Positions 16,524 to 25,324 of a stretch of 64,000 bases of DNA are shown here, in pieces. The translations under genes and the position numbers were made by a program. The number at the start of each line of letters is the position of its first letter. The first letter of the stretch is position 1. The notes beneath the pieces were generated by a model. That model ran no database searches and was not told the DNA's origin. It saw nothing but the letters and a program-made list of their open reading frames with translations. Source of the stretch: Paucibacter sp. PLA-PC-4. GTDB taxonomy: Bacteria > Pseudomonadota > Gammaproteobacteria > Burkholderiales > Burkholderiaceae_C. Location of the stretch: NCBI RefSeq assembly GCF_026241155.1, contig NZ_JAPFGP010000011.1, forward strand, positions 124,001 through 188,000, given 5' to 3'.

Positions 16524-18004
16524 TCAATGCCATTTCGCTTGACCTGACCCAGGCAAACCTTCTGCAGACGCTGAACCTGATCGGCGGTCGCTGGCAGGCC
16601 GCGCAGGCAGCGCAAGAGTTTGAAGTGCTCGACCCGGCCGATGGCTCGGTTGTGGCGCGTGTGCCCGACAGTGCGGCCTGCGATGCAGAGGCGGCCGTCC
16701 AGGCCGCGCATACGGCGTTCCCCGCCTGGCGCGACATGCCCGCAAAAGAGCGCGCTCGGCTGCTCAAGCGCTGGCACGACCTGGTGATCGAGCACCAGGA
16801 CGATCTCGGCCGACTACTGTCGCGCGAGCAAGGCAAACCCTGGACGGAGGCCCGCGGCGAAATCGCCTATGCAGCCAGCTATATCGAATGGTTTGCTGAG
16901 GAGGCGACACGCGCGAACGGCGACGTGATCCCGTCGCCGGTGTCAAGCCGTCAGATGCTGGTGATCAAGGAGCCGGCCGGGATTATTGCGGCGATCACAC
17001 CGTGGAACTTCCCGGCCGCCATGATCGCGCGCAAGATCGCGCCGGCGCTGGCAGCCGGCTGCACTGTCGTCTGCAAGCCGGCTGAAGACGCGCCACTCAG
17101 CGCCCTGGCATTGGCGGGACTGGCCTTGTTGGCCGGCATCCCTGCCGGTGTGTTGAACGTGGTGACAGCCTCGCGCGAGCGCACCCCTGCCGTTGTCGAC
17201 GTCTGGCTCGACGACGCTCGTGTGCGCAAGATCAGCTTCACGGGTTCGACGCCGGTGGGCCAGCATCTTGCGCGGCGCTCGGCCGACACCTTGAAGAAGC
17301 TGTCGCTGGAGCTGGGCGGCAATGCGCCCTTCATCGTGTTCGAGGACGCCGACATCGACGCTGCGGTCGAGGGTCTCATGGCTGCCAAGTTCCGCAACGC
17401 AGGCCAGACCTGTGTCAGCCCGAACCGAGTGTATGTGCACGAAGACGTCCACGATGCCTTCGCCGCGCAGTTGGCGCGCCGGGTCGGCGCGCTGATCGTC
17501 GGGCCAGCGCGACTCGCCGACTCGCAGATCGGGCCGATGATCAATCAACGCGCCGTCGAAAAAGTCGAGTCTCATCTGCACGACGCCTTGGCGCGCGGTG
17601 CGCGAGTACTGACCGGCGGACGGCGGCTAGATACATTGGGCCCCCGGTATATGGCACCCACCGTGCTCGTCAACGCGGACCCTTCCATGGCTTGCTGCGT
17701 CGAGGAAACTTTCGGTCCGCTGGTCGCTATCCAGCGCTTTGCCCACGAGGCTGAAGTGATTGCGCTGGCGAACGACACGCCGTATGGACTGGCGGCCTAC
17801 TTCTATTCACAGGACGTTCGCAGGATCTGGCGTGTGACACGCGCTCTTGAGGTGGGCTTGGTCGGCATCAACGAGGGCGTGTTGACCTCGGAGGCTGCGC
17901 CGTTCGGCGGCGTCAAGGCTTCAGGCTATGGGCGCGAGGGCTCGGTACACGGCCTCGATGACTACATGCACCTGAAGTATGTGTGCCAAGGCGGTCTTGA
18001 GTGA
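16520..18004 (+). CDS. NAD(P)-dependent aldehyde dehydrogenase, succinate-semialdehyde type
   Basis: 494 aa, a standard ALDH length. Seen: the cofactor segment ITPWNFPAAMIARKIAPALAAGCTVVCKPAE, FTGSTPVGQHL, the catalytic glutamate in LSLELGGNAPFIVF and the catalytic cysteine in FRNAGQTCVSPNRV. These motifs and the length are closest to GabD-like succinate/glutarate semialdehyde dehydrogenases. It is translationally coupled to the FAD dehydrogenase. With the TPP decarboxylase nearby, its substrate is likely the semialdehyde produced by decarboxylation of a 2-oxo-dicarboxylate or a sulfonated analogue (inference). Confidence 0.88.
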   Translation: MINAISLDLTQANLLQTLNLIGGRWQAAQAAQEFEVLDPADGSVVARVPDSAACDAEAAVQAAHTAFPAWRDMPAKERARLLKRWHDLVIEHQDDLGRLLSREQGKPWTEARGEIAYAASYIEWFAEEATRANGDVIPSPVSSRQMLVIKEPAGIIAAITPWNFPAAMIARKIAPALAAGCTVVCKPAEDAPLSALALAGLALLAGIPAGVLNVVTASRERTPAVVDVWLDDARVRKISFTGSTPVGQHLARRSADTLKKLSLELGGNAPFIVFEDADIDAAVEGLMAAKFRNAGQTCVSPNRVYVHEDVHDAFAAQLARRVGALIVGPARLADSQIGPMINQRAVEKVESHLHDALARGARVLTGGRRLDTLGPRYMAPTVLVNADPSMACCVEETFGPLVAIQRFAHEAEVIALANDTPYGLAAYFYSQDVRRIWRVTRALEVGLVGINEGVLTSEAAPFGGVKASGYGREGSVHGLDDYMHLKYVCQGGLE

Positions 18005-18030
18005 ACACGGCTTAAGTTTGATGCGGTAGT

Positions 18031-18058
18031 GGCGCCGGGGGCGCAGGCCCTCGGCGCC
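18031..18058. terminator. Hairpin between convergent genes
   Basis: A stem of GGCGCCGGGGGC with GCCCTCGGCGCC (12 bp, one G-U pair) and a 4-nt loop lies between two converging stop codons (18004 and 18066). The T-run is weak, so it may be only a partial or bidirectional terminator. Confidence 0.6.
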
Positions 18059-18065
18059 TGTTCCG

Positions 18066-19070
18066 TCAGTTCAAGTCGATGCCCAGCTTCTGCCCCAGCT
18101 TCTGGTATAGATTGAAGCTCACATTCACAAATTTCTCTGTCTCGGCGGGTGATATCACGCGGGGGATGCCGCCGTACGTGCCGTTGGCGGTGATCCAGCG
18201 GGGATCGGCAGCGGCTTTGTTGAGCACGTCGACCCAGCGCTTGACTGCCTCGGGCTCCATTCTGGCGGGTCCATAGAGCGCGCTCCAGCCGACCACGGCT
18301 TCCATGTCCGGGTGGCCTTCCTCGCTGGCCGTGGGGACGCTTGGAAACTGCTTGAGCCGTTCGGTGGTCGTCGTCACCAGCGCACGCAGCTTGCCACCCG
18401 AAATGTTGCCCGCCATGGAGCTCAGGTTGTTGCACGCGAAATCCACGTCCCGCGTCAGCACCGCCATGGCCACCTCGGAGCCGCCTTTGTACTGCACGCC
18501 AACAGCCGCATCGGGCTTGAGCTTTAGGCTTTGCAGCAGCACCTGGGGCGCGAAATTCTGGACCGTGGCCGGCCCTGAAGACGCATAGTTCAGCTTGCCT
18601 GGCTGCGCCTTCAGTGCCTTGCTCAGGTCAGACAGGGTCTTGTAGGGCGAGTCCGGGTGGACCACGCAAACGACCGGGTTGACCTCGAGCAGTCCGATGA
18701 ACGTGAAGTCATTCCAGGCGTATTTCAGCGTCGCCGGCGGCTTCAACGCTGGAAGTATGGCCTGGGAGCCGACGCGAGCCAGCAGCAGGGTGTAGCCGTC
18801 CGGTGGTGCCGCGAGCACCGCCTGCGAGCCGATCGCGCCATTGGCACCGGGACGATTAACGATGACGATCGGCTGCTTGAGCAGTTCCTGGGCCGTGACC
18901 ATCAGGTTGCGTGCGGACTGGTCCGCGTCGCCGCCTGCACTGAACGGCACGATGATGGAGACTGGCTTGACGGGATAGTTCTGGGTCTGGGCGTGGGCCG
19001 TTGCGGCTGTCAGTGCCAGCGCGCCGGCCAAACTGGGTCCGAGCACCTTCAGGGTGGGCGTGGTCTGCAT
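18066..19070 (-). CDS. Bug-family tripartite tricarboxylate transporter receptor
   Basis: 334 aa with a signal peptide (LAGALALTAATAHAQTQ) and the family pattern YPVKPVSIIVPFSAGGDAD, then VNRPGANGAIGSQAV and PPDGYTLL. Bug proteins are periplasmic binding proteins for carboxylates. No TctA/TctB membrane genes are in the window, so it is an orphan receptor that would rely on a distant permease. It lies downstream of the TPP enzyme on the same strand (150 bp gap) and is probably in the same regulon. Confidence 0.88.
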   Translation of the reverse strand: MQTTPTLKVLGPSLAGALALTAATAHAQTQNYPVKPVSIIVPFSAGGDADQSARNLMVTAQELLKQPIVIVNRPGANGAIGSQAVLAAPPDGYTLLLARVGSQAILPALKPPATLKYAWNDFTFIGLLEVNPVVCVVHPDSPYKTLSDLSKALKAQPGKLNYASSGPATVQNFAPQVLLQSLKLKPDAAVGVQYKGGSEVAMAVLTRDVDFACNNLSSMAGNISGGKLRALVTTTTERLKQFPSVPTASEEGHPDMEAVVGWSALYGPARMEPEAVKRWVDVLNKAAADPRWITANGTYGGIPRVISPAETEKFVNVSFNLYQKLGQKLGIDLN

Positions 19071-19220
19071 CTTGTCTCCTGTTTTTTATGGGCGACGGTG
19101 CCCCCAGCCCGTCCAGATTTTTGCGGGGAGGCCAGCCCGGCCTCGCAGGGCAGCGACATGCGTCGTACCCTTCGGTGCCGGCCTGCATTGCTGCCGGCCT
19201 GGGCCGACAATCGTGATGGG

Positions 19221-20846
19221 CTAGTGGGTGGCAGCCACGGCTTTACCTGTGAAAACGGGGGCAGGCTGACCGTCAATCTGTACATTGAGGCAGGCTGGCC
19301 GACCGCTGGCCATGGCCGCGCGGAGCGCGGGTACCAACTGATCTGCACGATCAACGCTCGCACCGTAGCCGCCCAATGCTGCGGCGGCGCGGTCATAGCG
19401 CGCGGTCTCGCTGAGGCTGCAGCCGATCAGACGGTCGGCCCCATAAGTGCGCATCTGGATCACATGCTCGGCATTCCAGCGAAGGTCGTTGCCGATGATG
19501 GCCGTGAACGCCGCGCCCTCGCGAACCGCGGTGTCGAACTCGGTGAAGTGAAAGCCAGCGGTGCCATCGCCCATCAGCAGCACGACCTGCGCGTCTGGCC
19601 GTGCGATCTTGGCCGCGATCGCGTAGCAGATGCCGCCACCGATGGCGCCTGACATGCCATTGATCAGCCGTATCGGCGCACTGCAGAAGGCTTGTGCCCA
19701 TTGGCCGAACTCGCCGCCGTCGCAGACAAGGATGGTGTTCTCACTGGCATCGATCTGCGTCTGCACCGCTTGGCACAGTGCCGGCGAGCTGATCGCGCTG
19801 GATGGTTCCGGCGTCGCCAGGCCTCGTTCCGCTCGCGCGGCAGCAACCTGTGTGCTCCAGCCGGCGCGATCAGGCTTGTGGCCCCGATCAGTGGCGCACA
19901 GCGAGGCAAGGGCTTCCGCGGTGTCCGCTTGGCAGCGCACGCTCAGCTTGGGGCCAAGCAGCCGTGTCGCGCGGTCGAGCGCCTGGGCTTCCGGGTCGAT
20001 CACGGCAACTCGCGCCCCGGCTGCGAAGGCGCTGCGTGCGAAACCCAGGGTGAAGTCGATCTGCTTGCCGAGCAGCACGACCACGTCGGCTTCTGCAATG
20101 CAGGCCGCCACGGCGCCCAGCGACGGATCGCGCAGGCCGCGGGGGCTTTCCATGGGAATGATAGGGACCTGCAGCGCATCGCTGCACTGCTTCAACGCCG
20201 TCTGTCGGTGTGCGCGGCAGTCCGCCGGTCCGACCAGTATCAGCGGCTTGCTGGCGCTGCCCAGCAGTGCGGCGATCTCGGCAAGGGCGGCGCTGGGCAG
20301 GGGCGAATGCGCGGCGGGTTCAATCATGGCTGGGAGTTCATCAAGCCCCGATTCGGCGGTCAGCAGATCGAAGGGCAGGGCCAGATGAACTGGACCCTGG
20401 CGCGGCGCCAGCGCGGTGGCGATCGCGCGGTCGACCGCCGGCGCCAGCGCTTCGATGACGCGCACGCGCTCTGACAGCTTGGTCAGCGGACGCGACATGG
20501 TGACCTGGTCCATCTCCTGGAATGAACCCATGCCGTCTTCGTTCAGCGGCGAATCGCCGGACAGCAGCAGCACCGGGCTTTCCGACAGGCGCGCCGAGAA
20601 GAGCGGAGCTATGCCATTGGACACACCGGGCCCGGCTGTGAGCAGGGCCACCCCGATCTCTCCGGTCACTTGCGCCCAGGCGTCGGCCATGAACACTGCC
20701 GCAGCCTCGTGCCGAACGTGCACGATGCGGATCCGGGCGTCGATGCAGGCATCGTAGATTGGCATGATCTGGTTGCCCGATAGGCTGAAGATCGTGCTAA
20801 CGCCCTGGCGTTTGAGGGCCTTCGCGACAAGTGCTGCTCCAAGCAT
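19221..20846 (-). CDS. Thiamine-pyrophosphate enzyme, acetolactate-synthase/decarboxylase type
   Basis: 541 aa, three-domain TPP enzyme. The N-terminus reads VSTIFSLSGNQIMPIYDAC, then the activating glutamate in HVRHEAAAVFMADAW and LTAGPGVSNGIAPL. The C-terminal cofactor motif is LLMGDGTAGFHFTEFDTAVREGAAFTAIIGND (GDG to N spacing as expected). The family includes acetolactate synthase, benzoylformate, sulfopyruvate and 2-oxo acid decarboxylases; the sequence alone does not pick one. Between a 2-hydroxyacid dehydrogenase and an aldehyde dehydrogenase, a 2-oxo acid decarboxylase is the natural choice. An exact copy of the 19-bp motif lies 113 bp upstream. Confidence 0.87.
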   Translation of the reverse strand: MLGAALVAKALKRQGVSTIFSLSGNQIMPIYDACIDARIRIVHVRHEAAAVFMADAWAQVTGEIGVALLTAGPGVSNGIAPLFSARLSESPVLLLSGDSPLNEDGMGSFQEMDQVTMSRPLTKLSERVRVIEALAPAVDRAIATALAPRQGPVHLALPFDLLTAESGLDELPAMIEPAAHSPLPSAALAEIAALLGSASKPLILVGPADCRAHRQTALKQCSDALQVPIIPMESPRGLRDPSLGAVAACIAEADVVVLLGKQIDFTLGFARSAFAAGARVAVIDPEAQALDRATRLLGPKLSVRCQADTAEALASLCATDRGHKPDRAGWSTQVAAARAERGLATPEPSSAISSPALCQAVQTQIDASENTILVCDGGEFGQWAQAFCSAPIRLINGMSGAIGGGICYAIAAKIARPDAQVVLLMGDGTAGFHFTEFDTAVREGAAFTAIIGNDLRWNAEHVIQMRTYGADRLIGCSLSETARYDRAAAALGGYGASVDRADQLVPALRAAMASGRPACLNVQIDGQPAPVFTGKAVAATH

Positions 20847-20958
20847 TGAGTCTCCTTCGATGCGTAGCCGCCCGTCCCAACGACGAGGCGCTCGCTTCAG
20901 TGATGGGCTGTGTCGCGAGCAAGTCTAGATCTGCAGATCTACTTAAGGACCAATCCCT

Positions 20959-20977
20959 AAATCGATATTTTCTGAAC
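20959..20977 (-). promoter_or_regulatory. Shared 19-bp regulatory motif, copy 2
   Basis: The reverse strand reads GTTCAGAAAATATCGATTT, identical to copy 1, pointing toward the TPP-enzyme gene start at 20846. Confidence 0.7.
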
Positions 20978-21118
20978 TTGGCGGCGCAGGCTTGGTGCTG
21001 TCGAGTGCGTGTGATCTGCCGCAAGCGCTCGGCTGCAAGCGGGAACCCGGGCGAAGCCTGGCTAACTCTTCCGTCCGTTTTCGGCGCACCAATCGCTCGA
21101 GAGCAACCCTTCTTTTTG

Positions 21119-21137
21119 ATTCAATAAATATCAACTT
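21119..21137 (+). promoter_or_regulatory. Shared regulatory motif, copy 3 (14/19 match)
   Basis: ATTCAATAAATATCAACTT, 84 bp before the SDH-like iron-sulfur gene, almost the same distance as copy 1 to its gene. It sits in an AT-rich stretch (21110-21180) inside the 374-bp divergent intergenic region that also carries copy 2. Confidence 0.55.
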
Positions 21138-21220
21138 AAATAACGTTGTTTTAGCTTCGGTCAACAAATAGACTTTTCTCAATGTTTGGAGGCACCGCCA
21201 GCCCCTGTTGCTGAAAGCTC

Positions 21221-21955
21221 ATGATGACCACGACAAGCAATGACCCGCGCTTGCTGACCGTCCGCATTTCCCGCGGCTCCGGCGACGGCGAGATGACGAC
21301 TTACCAGATCCCCTGGCGCGAGAACCAGACCGTTCTCGATGTGGTCACCGAAATCCAACGCCACCACGAGCCGACCCTGTCCTACCGGTTCGCCTGCCGC
21401 GTCGGCGTCTGTGGGTCCTGCGCAATGACGGTCAACGGCAAGCCCCGCTGGACCTGCCGCACCCATGTGAGCCGTGTTCAGGAGGGCGGAGAGATCGTGA
21501 TAGAGCCGCTGCGCAACGTGCCTCGGATCAAGGACCTCGTCGTCGACATGAGCGAGTTCTTTGCCAAATGGAAGAAGGCCGGCAACACCTTTATCGGCAC
21601 GGCTACACGCGAGGACCCGCCCGCGAAGATCTCCCCGCAGAGTCGCCAGCGCAAGATGGCTGATGCGGCAATTGAATGCATCAACTGCGCAGTCTGTTAC
21701 GCGGCCTGCGACGTCGTCTCCTGGGACAAGGACTACTTGGGACCCGCGGCATTGAACCGCGCCTGGACCCTGTTCAACGACGAGCGCCATGCCGACACCA
21801 AGGATGTGCTGCGCAAGGCGACCTCGGGGAGTGGCTGCAATTCCTGCCACAGCCAAGGCAGCTGCATGACTCACTGTCCGGTCAGCCTGAGCCCGACCGG
21901 CAGCATCGCCGGCCTCAAGAAGAATGCGCTCAAGTTGTTCTTGAAGGGGGGGTGA
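21221..21955 (+). CDS. sdhB-like: Succinate dehydrogenase/fumarate reductase-like iron-sulfur subunit
   Basis: 244 aa. The [2Fe-2S] ligands are in CRVGVCGSCAMTVNGKPRWTC (residues about 66-86). The C-terminal ferredoxin half has CINCAVCYAAC and CNSCHSQGSCMTHCP for the [4Fe-4S] and [3Fe-4S] clusters. It transfers electrons from the flavoprotein to the membrane anchor and quinone. First gene of a tight block of SDH-like subunits in the order B-C-D-A, which differs from the usual C-D-A-B housekeeping order. That order and the catabolic setting suggest a specialised paralogue. Confidence 0.9.
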   Translation: MMTTTSNDPRLLTVRISRGSGDGEMTTYQIPWRENQTVLDVVTEIQRHHEPTLSYRFACRVGVCGSCAMTVNGKPRWTCRTHVSRVQEGGEIVIEPLRNVPRIKDLVVDMSEFFAKWKKAGNTFIGTATREDPPAKISPQSRQRKMADAAIECINCAVCYAACDVVSWDKDYLGPAALNRAWTLFNDERHADTKDVLRKATSGSGCNSCHSQGSCMTHCPVSLSPTGSIAGLKKNALKLFLKGG

Positions 21956-21956
21956 G

Positions 21957-22292
21957 ATGGAACCTCGCCTGTTCGCCCTTCAGCGCCTGAGCGCGATGAT
22001 CATGGCTCCCTTCGTCCTCATCCATGTCGGCCTGGTCCTGTACGCTGTGCGTGGCGGCCTCAGCGCCGCAGAGGTGCTCGCTCGAACGCAGGGCAGTTGG
22101 GGCTGGATCGCGTTCTACACCCTGTTCGTGCTGAGTGTAGGCATCCACGTGCCGATCGGCCTGCGCAACGTCTTGATCGAGTGGACCGGCCTCGGACGGC
22201 GCACGGCGTCATGGCTGTGCTTGGGCTTTGGCCTGCTGCTGTTGGCGATGGGACTACGTGCTGTGGTTGCGGTCGGAGGGCTGGCCGCATGA
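21957..22292 (+). CDS. sdhC-like: SDH-like cytochrome b/membrane anchor subunit C
   Basis: 111 aa with three hydrophobic helices. An N-terminal RLFALQRLSAM segment contains the SDH anchor Ser/Arg region, and the HVGLVLYAV histidine is a likely haem ligand. It starts 1 bp after the iron-sulfur gene and overlaps the next anchor gene by 4 bp. Confidence 0.82.
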   Translation: MEPRLFALQRLSAMIMAPFVLIHVGLVLYAVRGGLSAAEVLARTQGSWGWIAFYTLFVLSVGIHVPIGLRNVLIEWTGLGRRTASWLCLGFGLLLLAMGLRAVVAVGGLAA

Positions 22293-22636
22293 AGTCGCCA
22301 CGCAATCACCGCGCCTATTGGGCTTTCGTGGGCCACCGCCTGTCGGGTTTGGCCCTGGGCATCTTCCTGCCGTTTCATTTCTATGTGCTCGGCATGGCGC
22401 TCGAGCGCAGCGGGCGCTTCGACAGTTTCTTGAAGCTGTCGGAGATGCCGCTGATGAAGTTCGGCGAGTGGAGTCTCGTCGTGCTGCTGTCGATACACAT
22501 GAGTTTCGGCCTTCGCCTGCTGGCGATGGAGCTGCTGCCGTGGAGCTCGACCCGCAATGCGCGGCTGTCGTGGATTGGCTGGGGTTTTGCCGCCTCGCTG
22601 TTGGTCGGGCTGGTTTTCGTGGCCGGAGTGATCTGA
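22289..22636 (+). CDS. sdhD-like: SDH-like membrane anchor subunit D
   Basis: 115 aa from the ATG at 22289, which overlaps the preceding stop by 4 bp; a longer in-frame form starting inside the previous gene is rejected. Three membrane helices, with RLSGLALGIFLPFHFYVLG near the N-terminus giving the quinone-site Arg/Ser and a histidine, and a second histidine in LLSIHMSFGLRLL. It abuts the flavoprotein start directly. Confidence 0.82.
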   Translation: MKSPRNHRAYWAFVGHRLSGLALGIFLPFHFYVLGMALERSGRFDSFLKLSEMPLMKFGEWSLVVLLSIHMSFGLRLLAMELLPWSSTRNARLSWIGWGFAASLLVGLVFVAGVI

Positions 22637-24376
22637 ATGAATATTGAAACTTACAAGACCGACATCCTGGTCCTGGGAACCGGCGGCGCCGGACTGTTCG
22701 CCGCGTTGCATGCGAAGAAGGCCAACCCGGATCTGCAGGTGACGGTGACGGTCAAGGGCCTGCTTGGCAAATGCGGTTGCACGCGCATGGTCCAGGGGGG
22801 CTACAACGTCGCGCTGTCGGCCGGCGACTCCGTCGAGCGCCATTTCATGGACACGATCGAGGGCGGAAAGTGGCTGCCGCGGCAGGACTTGGCTTGGCGC
22901 CTGGTCGAGGGTGCGATCGAGCGCGTGCGCGAACTTGAGAACGAGATCGGCTGCTTCTTCGACCGCAATCCGGACGGCAGCCTGCATTCCAAGGCGTTTG
23001 CCGGCCAGAGTTTCGATCGTACGGTGCACAAGGCGGACCTGACCGGCATCGAGATCATCAACCGCCTGATGGAGCAGGTGCGGGCGCTCGATGTCGACGA
23101 GCTCGAGGAGCACCGCGCCATCGAGTTGATTCCGGCTGCCGACGGCTCGGGAATCGCCGGCGTGCTGTTCATCGATATGCGCACCGGCGGATACCGCCTT
23201 GTCCAGGCCAAGGCCGTGCTGCTGGCGACCGGGGGCGGACCAACCATGTACCGCTACCACACGCCCTCGGGTGACAAGACCTGCGACGGCTTGGCCATGG
23301 CACTGCGCTATGGCTTGAAGCTGCGCGACATGGAGATGGTGCAGTTCCATCCCACCGGCCTGCTCGGCGGCGAGGACACGCGCATGACCGGCACTGTGCT
23401 CGAGGAGGGCCTCAGAGGCGCGGGCGGCTATTTGCTCAACCGGGCCGGCGATCGCTTCATGAACAACTACGACCCGCGCGGCGAGCGGGCCACGCGCGAC
23501 GTGGTCAGCCGGGGGATCTACGCCGAGATGCGGGCAGGACGCACCGGTCCGATGGGAGGGATCTACCTGCAGATGAGCCATCTTGGTCCCGAGAAGGTGG
23601 CCAAGACATTCCCCGGCATGGTCAACCGCTGCAGGGACTGCGGCTTCGACCTCGCCGGTGGCAGGGTCGAGGTGGTGCCAACAGCCCACTACCTCATGGG
23701 CGGGGTCGAGTTCGAGGTCGACTGCTCAACTGCATCGCCGGGCCTGTTCGCTGCGGGCGAGGATTGCGGCGGCGTGCATGGCGCGAACCGGCTTGGCGGC
23801 AACGGCGTGGCCAATTCGACCGTGTTTGGCGGTATTGCCGGCGACTCGATGGCTGCATTCGTCAAGCGCGAGGGCCGCTGGCGCGATCCGGACCGCCGTG
23901 TGATCGAGCAGGGCGTAGCGCGGGCGGAGTATCCGTTCTCGCGCCCCACGGGGGCCATCCACGATTTGCGCGACGCATTGGCACAGACGATGTGGGACGA
24001 CGTAGGGGTATTGCGCAACAAGGCCGCGATGGAGCATGGCCTGCAGCAGGTCGCCTCGCACCGGGCTGCGCTGTCGGCAATGGGCGTGTCCGACGGCGAT
24101 CGCCGCTACAACATGACTTGGCACGACTGGTTGAACCTGGAGAGCCTGGTCGATATCTCCAAGGTCATCGCCGTCTCAGCGCTGGCCCGCGAAAACAGCC
24201 GCGGCGCCCATTTCCGCGAGGACTTCCCTGAACCCGGCGATCTGGCGACCAGCTGCTACACCCGCGTCGCCGCGGTGGTCGATGAGGTTCATCTGGAGAT
24301 GGTCCCCGTCTCGTTCGACATTGTTCGCCCCGGCCAGTCGCTGATCAGCGGCGAGGCCGGCATCCCGCAAAGCTAA
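22637..24376 (+). CDS. sdhA-like: SDH/fumarate-reductase-like flavoprotein subunit, atypical FAD site
   Basis: 579 aa. FAD-binding N-terminus DILVLGTGGAGLFAALHAKK; substrate-site motif VQFHPTGLLGGEDTRMTGTVLEEGLRGAGG; capping and catalytic region PTAHYLMGGVEFEVDC; second FAD segment GLFAAGEDCGGVHGANRLGGNGVANSTVFGG. In housekeeping SdhA the histidine that binds FAD covalently lies six residues before the QGG motif; here the segment is GCTRMVQGGYNVAL and the aligned residue is Cys. FAD is therefore probably non-covalent, as in thiol:fumarate-reductase-like or aspartate-oxidase-like members. It probably dehydrogenates a succinate-like dicarboxylate or reduces a fumarate-like one. Confidence 0.88.
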   Translation: MNIETYKTDILVLGTGGAGLFAALHAKKANPDLQVTVTVKGLLGKCGCTRMVQGGYNVALSAGDSVERHFMDTIEGGKWLPRQDLAWRLVEGAIERVRELENEIGCFFDRNPDGSLHSKAFAGQSFDRTVHKADLTGIEIINRLMEQVRALDVDELEEHRAIELIPAADGSGIAGVLFIDMRTGGYRLVQAKAVLLATGGGPTMYRYHTPSGDKTCDGLAMALRYGLKLRDMEMVQFHPTGLLGGEDTRMTGTVLEEGLRGAGGYLLNRAGDRFMNNYDPRGERATRDVVSRGIYAEMRAGRTGPMGGIYLQMSHLGPEKVAKTFPGMVNRCRDCGFDLAGGRVEVVPTAHYLMGGVEFEVDCSTASPGLFAAGEDCGGVHGANRLGGNGVANSTVFGGIAGDSMAAFVKREGRWRDPDRRVIEQGVARAEYPFSRPTGAIHDLRDALAQTMWDDVGVLRNKAAMEHGLQQVASHRAALSAMGVSDGDRRYNMTWHDWLNLESLVDISKVIAVSALARENSRGAHFREDFPEPGDLATSCYTRVAAVVDEVHLEMVPVSFDIVRPGQSLISGEAGIPQS

Positions 24377-24388
24377 AGAAAGGGTGCC

Positions 24389-25324
24389 ATGAAGATCCCC
24401 ATACAGAAGGTCGAGGAGGCGGCTCTCGAGATCATGAAGCGCGCTGCGATCGAAATTCCTGCCGACTACAAGAACGGCATCAATGCGCTGCAAAAGACCG
24501 AGACCGGCAAGCTGCCCCGCTTCGTCATTCACGCGATGATTGACAACTGGGAAGCTGCCGACGAGGACCGCCGCCCGATGTGCGCCGACACCGGGCTGCC
24601 CCGCTATTACGTCAAGGTCGGCAACGAGGCCAGTATCGAATCGGGCTTCGTCGCCGTCGAGCGTGCACTGCGCAAGGCGACGGCAGACGCTACCCAGCTT
24701 GTGCCGCTTCGGCCCAATCGCGTGCATCCGCTCTGGCGCACTGACAACAACAACAATGTCGGTATCAACGCGCCCGAGATCGAGTGGTCGTTCGAGCCTG
24801 AGCAAGACTGGATCGACATCACCACCGTGCACAAGGGCGGGTTGTTCGGCACCGACTACCGCATGCTGTTTCCGGGTGATGGTGTCGACGGCATCAAGCG
24901 CTTCGTACTTGACACCCTGATCGCCTTCGGCAAACGCGGATTGGCCTGCCAGCCCGCCATCGTCGGCATCGGCATCGGCGGCTCCAAAGACACCTGCATG
25001 CAGCTCGGCAAGCAAGCCGCCTGCCTGCGCACTGTGGGAGACCGTAATCCCGACCCGGGTATCGCCAAGCTCGAGCTGGAGCTGATGAAGCTCGGCAACT
25101 CGATCGGCATGGGCGCGATGGGCTTCGTCGGATCATCGATGGTGGTCGACTGCCACATCGAGGTCGGCCATACGCACACCGGCGGCATGCCGGTCAGCAT
25201 CCACACCTTCTGCTTGTCCTCAAGGCGCGCTACCGCGCGCATCCATCCAGACGGCACGATCGAATACCGAACGGATCCACAGTGGTTCACGCCCTATATG
25301 CGCAGGGAGACGGTCGAATGGTAG
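24389..25324 (+). CDS. Class I fumarase / L(+)-tartrate dehydratase alpha subunit
   Basis: 311 aa, corresponding to the N-terminal domain of class I iron-sulfur hydratases. Likely [4Fe-4S] cysteines are in MCADTGLPRYYV, IGGSKDTCMQLG and VDCHIEVGHTHTGG. It is 12 bp downstream of the flavoprotein gene with an RBS-like AAAGAAAGG and overlaps the beta subunit by 7 bp. It would add or remove water on the unsaturated dicarboxylate made by the SDH-like complex. Fumarate, tartrate and substituted substrates cannot be told apart here. Confidence 0.88.
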   Translation: MKIPIQKVEEAALEIMKRAAIEIPADYKNGINALQKTETGKLPRFVIHAMIDNWEAADEDRRPMCADTGLPRYYVKVGNEASIESGFVAVERALRKATADATQLVPLRPNRVHPLWRTDNNNNVGINAPEIEWSFEPEQDWIDITTVHKGGLFGTDYRMLFPGDGVDGIKRFVLDTLIAFGKRGLACQPAIVGIGIGGSKDTCMQLGKQAACLRTVGDRNPDPGIAKLELELMKLGNSIGMGAMGFVGSSMVVDCHIEVGHTHTGGMPVSIHTFCLSSRRATARIHPDGTIEYRTDPQWFTPYMRRETVEW

